This document shows, one piece after another, positions 43,605-52,800 of a stretch of DNA of 64,000 nt (positions are counted from its first letter, which is position 1; every line of letters begins with the position of its first letter). This DNA comes from Maniola hyperantus (taxonomy: Eukaryota; Arthropoda; Insecta; Lepidoptera; Nymphalidae): contig NC_048536.1 of the NCBI RefSeq assembly GCF_902806685.2, positions 1,736,001 to 1,800,000 on the forward strand. The letters are read 5' to 3'. The position numbers were made by a program, and so were the translations under genes. The notes beneath the pieces were generated by a model that did not search any database, was not told the DNA's origin, and saw only the letters and a program-made list of their open reading frames with translations.

Positions 43605-44280
43605 AGTTTTTATAGTGTTTTACGTACACTTCAAGGAAATTTCTAAATAATTTTAATACTAATTAATATGTTTTAATTCTTCAGTACCGAGTGAACATAC
43701 ATATTATCACAAACTAGCTTATGCTCGCGACTTCGTCCGCGTGGACTACAAAATTTCAAAACCCTATTTCACCCCCTTAGGAGTTGAATTTTCAAAAATC
43801 CTTTCTTAGCGGATGCCTACGTCATAATAGCTATCTGCATGCCAAATTTCAGCCCGATCCGTCCAGTAGTTTGAGCTGTGCGTTGATAGATCAGTCAGTT
43901 AGTCAGTCAGTCAGTCACCTTTTCCTTTTATATATATAGATAGCTTATGCTCGCGACTTCGTCCGCGTGGACTACAAAATTTCAAAACCCTATTTCACCC
44001 CCTTAGGAGTTGAATTTTCAAAAATCCTTTCTTAGCGGATGCCTACGTCATAATAGCTATCTGCATGCCAAATTTCAGCCCGATCCGTCCAGTAGTTTGA
44101 GCTGTGCGTTGATAGATCAGTCAGTCAGTCAGTCACCTTTTCCTTTTATATATATATAGATTTAAGATTTCGTCACTGCAAAACAAGCACGGCAAGCGTA
44201 CCGGAGCAGTGGCCAGAGCTTCGGGCGCGATCCCAGGAGACGCGGGTTCGATTCCTGCCGGTCCGCAATTTCTGCAATGT
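43605..44280 (+). repeat. SINE-like repeat split by a family A dimer
   Basis: 43605-43713 and 44164-44280 match 63815-64000 (CACTTCAAGGAAATTTCTAA; TTTCGTCACTGC; GGGCGCGA). A tRNA-like B box GGTTCGATTCC is at ~44247. Confidence 0.7.
43716..44163 (-). mobile_element. Two head-to-tail family A copies
   Basis: Units start AGCTTATGCTCGCGACTTCG at 43716 and 43942 (period 226). They are nearly identical, differing mainly in the number of (TCAG) and (TA) repeats. Confidence 0.88.
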
Positions 44281-44309
44281 ATTTAAAATTATTTGTTTCC
44301 TATTAAGTT

Positions 44310-44425
44310 CTTACGACATCAGACGAGTCGCAGGGAGCCGCTGGATGTCGGCGGCGCAAGACCGTGGCGTGTGGAAGTCCCTACAAGTGACCTACGTCCC
44401 GCAGTGGCAGTATCGGTTAATGATG
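44310..44425 (+). mobile_element. RTE-type LINE 3' fragment
   Basis: ACGACATCAGACGAGTCGCA to GGTTAATGATGATGAT. Confidence 0.75.
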
Positions 44426-44735
44426 ATGATTAAGTTCTAACTTCTAAGACACAGAAGTCGGAACCCTCGGCGCACAAGTCTGACTCGCACGTGTAGGTAC
44501 TTTAAAGAACAGAACACTAATGAAACTTTGTAAAGGAACGGAAAGGTCATCCGTCCTCTCGTATAAACCTCCACTCTTCAAGGCGAGCTGCGATTTCCCA
44601 GAGGACACTGCGGGGTTTATTTAGACGACTTAAGTTGTCCGACGGAAATAGCGGCAATTTACTTAATTTAAAAATGTTTTTGGCCTTGTGCAAGGTGACT
44701 TACCTACTCGTGTTATTTGAATTTTGCTTTTACTA

Positions 44736-45325
44736 TGCGTTTCAAAGCAGTGATAGATAGCTTAGTGGTTGGGACGCATAGAGCAGAAACAAAGAGGAGA
44801 TGTTGTATTAAGATTTCCCTATGAAATATCGAGTGACATTTTGCGGGGTGAGGGGTTGTGGAACGCCGCCCACTTCTCAATTTTCCATCTGCGGGTTAGT
44901 AGCAAAACTACTCGCTTAGCGACCTAACATCGATGTCACTACATAGTTCAGCTATCTCACACTAGATGTCAATAATCTAGAACTATTTTAATAATTACGT
45001 ATAAAATTACTTACAAATGAAATGTGATACCATTCATAGCATCAGAACGTCTGTCTGAATAACTTTGACACGATAAAACACAACACTTCATCCTTTTGTT
45101 CTTAAAAACGCGAAAACACACCGATAATACGAGTCTCAATATATGTGAACCTGACGAACGCAGACAGCATACTAACTAAGGCCCCGCCCACAGTGATGAC
45201 GTCAGGACCTAGTTGAAAATCACAGTGCACAGTTGCTTAGGCCAACTCCTCTTTGTTTCTGCTCTATGTTGGGACGTCACGCGTCGGTCTCCTAGTCAAA
45301 GGGTCGGTGGTATGCGGAGATACGA
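44736..45325 (+). repeat. SINE head interrupted by the hAT-type MITE
   Basis: 44736-44776 (AGTGATAGATAGCTTAGTGG) plus 45277-45325 rejoin to a tRNA-like SINE head of the GATAGCCTAGTGGTTAGGACG type. Confidence 0.65.
44777..45268. mobile_element. hAT-type MITE with perfect 23-bp TIRs and 8-bp TSD
   Basis: Termini 44777-44799 and 45246-45268 are exact inverted repeats beginning CATAGAGCAGAAAC. The 8-bp duplication TTGGGACG flanks both sides (44769-44776, 45269-45276). At 492 bp it has no coding capacity. It sits in the box-A region of a SINE (GCTTAGTGGTTGGGACG...). 8-bp duplication suggests hAT; P-like is possible. Confidence 0.88.
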
Positions 45326-45664
45326 GTGTTTTAAGGGAGCTCACTTCAATGCTTTCTCCATACAAACGTAGGAGGGAAAATACAACAATATTCGATATTG
45401 TACGCACAGAACTAAGAATTATATCGATTTATCTTGTCTTTATCTAGGTTCATTGATATAATTAAAACCTTAAAAAAAATATTGATTTAAAAGTTACGAG
45501 GCTCAAAAGATTCCTATTTTAACACTAAATTTATGACTTTGAACTTTGGGCGTAAATAAATAAAATTAGGGATATGAAAATTCTAAAACAATTTATCATT
45601 AGACATAGTTTTATTTATTCATTAGTTGAAATTTATTACTTTGCAAACATAACATACATAACTT

Positions 45665-45990
45665 TGCAACGCTTCTTGGCTGCCGTACCCGAAGGGTGCC
45701 AACGGGATCCTATTACTGAGACTCCGCTGTCCATCCGTCCGTCCGTCTGTCTGTCAGCGGGCTGTATTCGTGAACCATAATAGGATGTACATAACTTTAG
45801 TAATGTACATCGGCCTTTAGACATTTCGGCTTTGTAGAGCGTTGTCTCTGTCACTCATACCTATGTGACGTGTTGTCGGTCTCAACGACAGGGACAACAC
45901 TCTACAAATCTGCTGTCACCTTCTAAAGGTCGATGTACATTACTTTCGGCCGCGTACTGTAGAGACCTGAAGTTTTGGCAGCATGTGTAT
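45665..45990 (+). repeat. GGGTTCCGTA-type repeat with MITE-E
   Basis: TGCCGTACCCGAAGGGTGCC to TTCTATTGCCGCCATAACA. MITE-E at 45788-45962 (TAATGTACATCGGCC ... GGCCGCGTACTGTA). Confidence 0.6.
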
Positions 45991-46127
45991 TTCTATTGCC
46001 GCCATAACAACACCTAAGTTCTAAAAATTTCAAAATTGCCGTCATGATTTTTAGTGTTAGGTATTTCTTGTACGATAGTACGGAACTCTTCCTGTCAGAC
46101 TCCAACTCGCACCCATTTTTATGACTC

Positions 46128-46410
46128 GTGGCCAGCGTGGTAGACTATGGTACGTATAAACCCTTCTCATTCAGAGAGGAGACCCGTGCTAAATAATACA
46201 CCGGCAATGGGTTGATGATCATGATGATGATTTATGCTTTATCAGTAGGTACGATTTTTAAGTTTTTACTTTTTGCAATTTTTTTGGTTTTTCTGCGTCT
46301 GGCCCGCACTCTGCCAGCGTGGTAGAAGATGGCAAACCCTTCTCATTCTAAGAGGAGACCTGTCCTCAGTAGTGAGCCGTTGATAGGTTGAAGATGAGAT
46401 AGGAATCTAC
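46128..46410 (+). mobile_element. Two SINE 3' fragments
   Basis: 46128-46245 and 46315-46410 both have CCAGCGTGGTAGA(C/A)(T/G)ATGG and GAGGAGACC. Confidence 0.65.
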
Positions 46411-47610
46411 AACGCCTTTCACGGGTTGTTTATTTCGAAAACAAACAATGAACTAATTATTATCTATAAAGTAACTTAGTAAACAATCGATTTGCCACAT
46501 AATTAGGCACTGATAAGTTTAAAAGTGAATGTTGTGTGAAATATTTGTAACTTATTAGGTCAAATAATAGGAGTTTAATTAATATAGTTACCTACCTTGC
46601 TGTATCAGAAAAAACTATTAGGATACAGTACCTACTTGCAAAGTTTCTTGCTTGTACCAGTTTCTTAACCAGGTGGTAGATTGTTTTAACAATTCAATAC
46701 CGCTTGTAAGTAGGTAGGTGTTAGGTAGGTACTTACAATTTATTGAATGATGAATCTTTCTATGTCTATTGTATGTCACGTGGAAACTGAAGATAGGTAC
46801 TTGCATAATACATACATAATAATTATGTCACACAACCCCCCAATAATTAATTATTTATAAACATAGATTTGCATTTCATAAATTTACACTAATGATATTA
46901 AAAAGTACTCTGTGATAAGCTCTCAACTCTTAATTGATGTTTGTAACCTATTAACTCATTTATAAACATTAACGATATACAAGAAATATTATTAATTTAA
47001 AGCATAATTAGGTATCTACTTAGGTAATATCAGGTAAACAAGGACAAGGACAAACAAAAAATAAAAATAAAATTATTGCTTTTATTATTTTTAAATATTA
47101 CAAAAGCAATGGCGGGCACTTCTGGCTTACTTTTTTTATTACCTAATCAAAAAAAAAACATTTAAAAAATGTAAGTTGCATAGAGGTCAAGGTGGATAAT
47201 TTTGTCTATGTTTTTTTGCAAGGGCCTTAAGGCACCTTAAGGGCCCATTTCTTGGAATTAAATTCACGATTTAACGACTATATTTTGACAACTCGTCAAA
47301 TCGATTAATCGATATTTAAATATTATTTTAATAAATTCGCTGGTTAACTTTAAATCTAAAAACACACAAAAATCTTGATTGATCGATCTATTTTTATGTG
47401 TTCAACAAATATCAGTAAGTACAGTATTTTTAGCACAACCTTATTTGCAACATTTTCTAAAAATGTTTAATAACATCCATGGGTTAATTAATGATGATAG
47501 GTATAATCCAGTTTAGTGACAGGAACTATGTATGCAAAATATGCATGACATTTTTTACAGTTTTGCGAACCGAGTCAAGGGCATCTGCTAGTGGGTGTAT
47601 ATATTATGAA
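46411..47610. other. AT-rich intergenic/intronic
   Basis: TAGGTACCTAC strings and A-runs only. Confidence 0.4.
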
Positions 47611-47622
47611 AAAATCGCATAC

Positions 47623-47701
47623 CTCTCGCCACATTGCCCTGGCTGATTGGTGCCCCGTTGACTTTGATGCGTCTTCCATCGGCGGTACATTTTAAAAGCA
47701 T
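47623..47701 (-). CDS. Tentative first coding exon of a minus-strand gene
   Basis: Reading down from 47701 the frame is ATG-initiated with an in-frame TGA four codons upstream. It encodes 26 codons plus one base, beginning MLLKCTADGRRIKVNGAP and ending GNVAR, then a good donor G|GTATGC at 47622. The sequence is not a recognised repeat. Upstream to about 48230 is a repeat-poor, mixed-composition stretch that could be promoter and 5' UTR. It joins in phase to the exons at 38194-38147 and 38087-38020. I do not recognise the protein. Alone, 26 codons is weak evidence; the phase match and splice signals raise it. Confidence 0.35.
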
Positions 47702-48230
47702 AATTGCAGCTCACGTGGTCCCCATTCAACATGTGATTTCACCAACAGTTGTTTATAAAAATATTATAAACATTCAAACACACATTCACTACATAATCTT
47801 TGGCGCCAACCGATTGGTCGCCTGTAGTGACGTCAAAGTCAATTTGAAACCACTCAAATCAACACAAAAACTTGTTATCTTGCAGTCTTTTAGCAACTGA
47901 ACTGTATTTATTATGTTCACTCAACTTTCACAAAACACAGATTTGTATTCGTCGTTTGTTTTATTGAAATGCACAACAATAATCAAAAATATGCGGATGT
48001 AATTACGATTCACTTGTTACACTCTCTGCAGTTCGAGCAAAACACTGCGTATTCAACTTCAATACTCCGAGTCCGAGACTGCAACAATCGTAATCAGTCA
48101 GTCAACAGACTGAAACTGCGGCGGATTGCGACTGACAAATTGTCGAATGTTTTGATGGTTTTGACTTTGACAAGGAAGAAACATAGTGTTGCGCCATTAT
48201 TACCATTAGCTACGTAAGCTAATTAAGTTA
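47702..48230 (-). promoter_or_regulatory. Possible promoter and 5' UTR of the minus gene
   Basis: Repeat-poor, more GC-balanced than its surroundings; contains a TCAGT-type initiator context (GTTTCAGTCTGTTGACTG on the minus strand). No TATA box seen. Confidence 0.25.
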
Positions 48231-49079
48231 CGATAAGTTGTGAGTTACAAATTTTAGTTTTCCTCTAAATTATTTAACTAGTTTAGTCTTACACTTAAAA
48301 TATTTTTTAAAATAGTGAATCAAATTTTTTTTTTAGATGTTTTAACAACTTTCAATTTTACCTAAAAGTTTAATCGATTAATTGTTAAAATTTTAAATCG
48401 ATTAAATCTAAAAATAATTGCTCATGTACCTAATTTTGAAGTTGCTACTTCACATAGTGATAGCACAGAATATGTAATAGTACTAACAGCTTTTTAATGT
48501 TCAATTTTTATTTTATTTCTGGCAAAAAATTATAACAATAAGAATAAATAAATATGAAGTGGACAGGACAGCCCTTATTTTTATAAAAGATACTAGTGAC
48601 CTTTGGCAGTTTTAGATGATTTTTGTGCACTTAAAACTGACTACGTATATATGGATAGCAAGATAGTAGATACCTAACTAGATAGATATACAAAAATACT
48701 AGTTGTTGTCAATTGAGTCTGCTGGATGTGGACGTGGCATGCGCAATCAAGTGGTAACAAAAAATACGCTTAACAAACAAGCTAAACAAAAACAAAACTT
48801 TTACAAGCAGCCACTAACAGAAAAAAAGGTTAACAGTTTACTCACTATTCACTAACTTATCTGCGTAGTTAGTTACTTCATTTATTTTTTATTCCGGGTA
48901 TATTGTCACAGAAAATATCAGCTTTAACATCTCTGCAAGAAATCGCATTCTATACAGCGGATATATAATTTATGGAGCTACTTGTCACCTACTCTAAACA
49001 CCGTCTCTCTAGAATAAATTGGACAACGATAATGGCAACTGCAACGTAGCTTTCATTAAAAGTATGCGGGTCTTCCCCA
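48231..49079. other. AT-rich intergenic
   Basis: Nothing recognised. Confidence 0.4.
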
Positions 49080-49560
49080 TGTTGACCTTAATTGTGAAAT
49101 GTTATTTTTATGTTCGCTTCGGCTATTGTAGTCTAGTATACTGCAACCCACCATTGCCCAATAACTTCAAAAAGAAAAATTGTATTTAATTCTTAAAGCA
49201 AACCAATTGTATTCATTTTTTTAAATAGGTACCTACTTGAGTCGTACCTCACTTCACTTTGTTTTGTCAACTTCACTTTGTCATGATCTAACGTACAAAA
49301 TACATCTTGACAAACAAAAAAAGTAGCCACGGTGATTAGGACATAAAATGATAATTTTATGTCCTTATCACCGTGGAGTGTTTAAGCTCTCATTAGAACA
49401 TGACAAATTAACTCTCATTAGAACGTGACAAATTTTGTCACGTTCTAATGAGAGCTTAAATGCATTCAGCTGTCTCGCTCTAACAGCAAAAGTCACAATA
49501 GGGATACTTCTAAAGGTATTTATTCTGAGTGCAGGATCAAAAAGAGTTCCCTTAGTCTAA
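49080..49560 (-). mobile_element. MITE-F copy upstream of HP1
   Basis: Reverse of 22330-22845. It contains an exact palindrome at 49412-49454 (CTCTCATTAGAACGTGACAA arms) and a second near-perfect one (GTGATTAGGACATAAAAT ... ATTTTATGTCCTTATCAC). Confidence 0.75.
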
Positions 49561-49890
49561 TTTTATTCACTCAGTGGCATCTTCTCTTATGTGAAGTAGC
49601 AGCATTAAACTTCGAATAACCATAGACAAGACATAAAACCTTGTTTCCTTGCTTATTATTATTACTTCGATCGGTGCTTAGGTACCTATTACTTTGGCCT
49701 TTGCTTTAGTCTCTCTCGTATGTTATTGGTCTGTGGTTTCTCTGTGTTGGTGGTTGAGTGTTGACATTTGGCAAGCATTTAGAAGCCGCGCGCTATCGCC
49801 ATTTTATTTCTCGAATTTTTCAATTTTATAGTGATTTCTTTTGTTTTCCAATTTAAATACCTACAAATTTTTGTGTCTAATAATCCAAAT
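49560..49890 (+). promoter_or_regulatory. HP1 upstream region and 5' UTR
   Basis: This is the only repeat-poor sequence before the HP1 start codon, lying between a MITE-F copy and the ATG. The ATG context is CCAAATATGG. No clear TATA box is seen. The transcription start cannot be placed by eye. Confidence 0.4.
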
Positions 49891-52800
49891 ATGGGGAAGG
49901 ATAAAAAAAATGAAACTACTGATGGCTCTAGCGAGGAGGAATACGTGGTTGAAAAAGTGTTGAATAAAAGAACTGTCAAGGGGAAGGTTGGTTTGTTTTA
50001 AGGAATTATTGCTTTGTAATCGGATTAATTGCTATTTTTTTAAACTTTATTCACTTTATATAATGGTAGAAAATATGTAGTTAGTTCAACTATTAAATGT
50101 TTTCAGTAGTAACAAAACGCCAAGTCGCGTTGGCGGTAAAGTGCCGGCTTCCATATTTCCGTATATATACGCCTTATTTTAAATATATATCCAAAGTATG
50201 TTTGTTTAGAATGTGCTAGTTGCAGTAATTAGCCAGTAAGGATGGTTTCATATATTCCTAACTAGCCAGCCGTAATCCTAATTCGTCATCAACTGTCAGA
50301 CTTTCACTGCTAGACATAGGCTGCGGTGCTTGTATCAAATTCCAGCGAGTTCCTGCGACTTTTAACGAGTCTACAGTACTACATTGAATGAGTGACTTGT
50401 TCAATGTAGTCCACCTAGTGGAAGACCTGCCTCACCTGCCTGTGCCAACACTGCTTTGTTCATTGAACTATGTGCTCTATGGTAGAGCACATAGTTCATT
50501 GAGCCTCTACCCATTCAGCTTTGTGACTCATATTAAGAAGTATGTACTTCAAGGATGTGTATAGCTGGGACATCACATAGCAATTGATTTGTTTGTGATT
50601 GTCAAGCAATGTTGACGTTATTGCATAAGTGGAGTTGTATCATGTATGCGGAGGGATCTGGGAACCCAAAACATTATTATTCCAAGAAAACTACCATGTA
50701 GTAATTAATGGAAAGGAGTCAAGACCCTCAGCAATGAGGACTACGTTACAGAGTGAAACTTCTCATTCATAGTTGTTGTGTTATCCAGGTGCAGTACCTT
50801 TTGAAATGGAAGGGCTACAAAGAAGAGGAGAGCACATGGGAACCGGAGGAGAACCTGGACTGCGAGGAGCTGATCAGGACCTTCGAGGAGAACCGGAAGG
50901 AGAAAGAGGTAAAAATGCTACAAGCTTACTCTTAGGGTTCAGTACCTCAAATGTACTACCTACTTTGTCAAAACATTTGTACGTCAGGGTTTCCTGACTG
51001 CATAATATGTTGGCTTAACTCTCTTATGTAAACACCTTGTCTTCCCATATTCATACAAATAAACTATTTCATTTCATTTCAAATGGAAAAAACCAGCCAA
51101 GTGCGAATCAGACTCGTGCACTGAGGGTTCCATAGTACAATAGTATTTTATCGACATTTTGCACGATAAATCAAAAACTACTTACTAGAATAGAATATGT
51201 TTTATTCAAGTAGACTTTTTACAAGCGCTTTCGAATCGTCGGGTAGTTTTAATTTACCACTGGTTCGGAATGCCGTTCCTACCGAGAAGAACCAGCAAGA
51301 AACTCGGCGGTTGCTCTTTTAGATCTCGTTCAAACCAATTTTTGGTGGAAGTTTGCATGGTAATGTACATCATATATTATATTTTTTTATCATTTTGTTA
51401 TTTTAGAAGATAGGGGGACACACATTTTATAACTTTGGAAGTGTCTCTCGCGCAAACTATTCAGTTTAGAAAAAAATGATATAAGAAACCTCAATATCAT
51501 TTTTGAAGACCTATCCATAGATACCCCACACGTATGGGTTTGATAAAAAAAAATTTGAGTTTCAGTTCTAAGTATGGGGAACCCCAAAATTTATTGTTTT
51601 TTTCTATTTTTGTGTAAAAATCTTAATGCGGTTTACAGAATACATCTACTTACCAAGTTTTAACAGTATAGCTCTTATAGTTTCGGAAAAAAGTGGCTGT
51701 GACATACGGACGGACAGACAGACATGACGAATCTATAAGGGTTCCGTTTTTTGCCATTTGGCTACGGAACCCTAAAACCCTTATAGGATCAATTTGTTGT
51801 CTGTCATCTCTGTCAAGAAAAGGGAATCAAAACCTATGGGGTACTTTCCATTGTCCTAGAATCATAAAAGGCAGGTAGGTAGGTCTTATAGCACAAGTAA
51901 AGGAATAAATCCAAAAACCATGAATCTGTGTTTATATCGCAAAAAAATAAAATATATTCACAAACATAATTAGTTTACTAAATCACAATATATAGATGGT
52001 GCTGTCCATCATTAACTTGCAATGTTGTTGTCATATCATCTTTATAATATTAACCTTTCAACCTGGTTCCTCCTTCACCTTTCTACTATCGTACCGCAAG
52101 GCATCACCAAGGTCTGCACCCGTACATAGTCAAAATTCCGCAGATATGTACAAAGCGATTTGCATCCTCATTTCTAATTCGAACTACTAAGATTTGGAAC
52201 ACCCTTCCAGCATCAGTTTTTCCCTTCAATCATTGAAATTGGCCTGTTAATTAATTGGATTGCACATTGATCAAAAAACATAATACAATGGGGTTTTGAA
52301 ATTTTATTATTCAATAGCAAAAATATTAATATGAAACAGAAATAGATTTTTTATTATTATTATTATTTTTAACTAGCTGCCCGGCGAACTTCGTACCGCC
52401 TAACAGTCGATTATTTTTCAGGAAATTTTTTAAATTTTTCTCTCCGTAAGAACCATCCCCGTACTTCAAGGAATATTATAAAAAAAGAATTAGCGAAATC
52501 GGTTCAGCTGTTCTCGAGATTTGCGACCAGCAACACAATTAGCGATTCATTTTTATATATAGACATAGATAGACTAAGCAGCTTTCGCTGATGCGTCGAT
52601 CAGAAGTGCTTCGAGTTTTCCAAATCTATTCTTAAACAGGTTAACAGAACTTGACATAACCACCTTAGGCAATTTATTCCATATTATGTTAGCAACTCTG
52701 TTGGTCAGAAAGTGTTTTAATGGAATTGACAATGGCAATTGATATTGTAGCTTCATATCATGTCCCCTAAAACTAGGATTGCTCCTTCTCGGAAACATGC

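Noticed and set aside
50753..50935. Stand-alone 60-codon chromodomain gene
   Set aside because: It is exon 2 of HP1 read into its flanking introns; the splice sites at 50789 and 50908 give the true limits.
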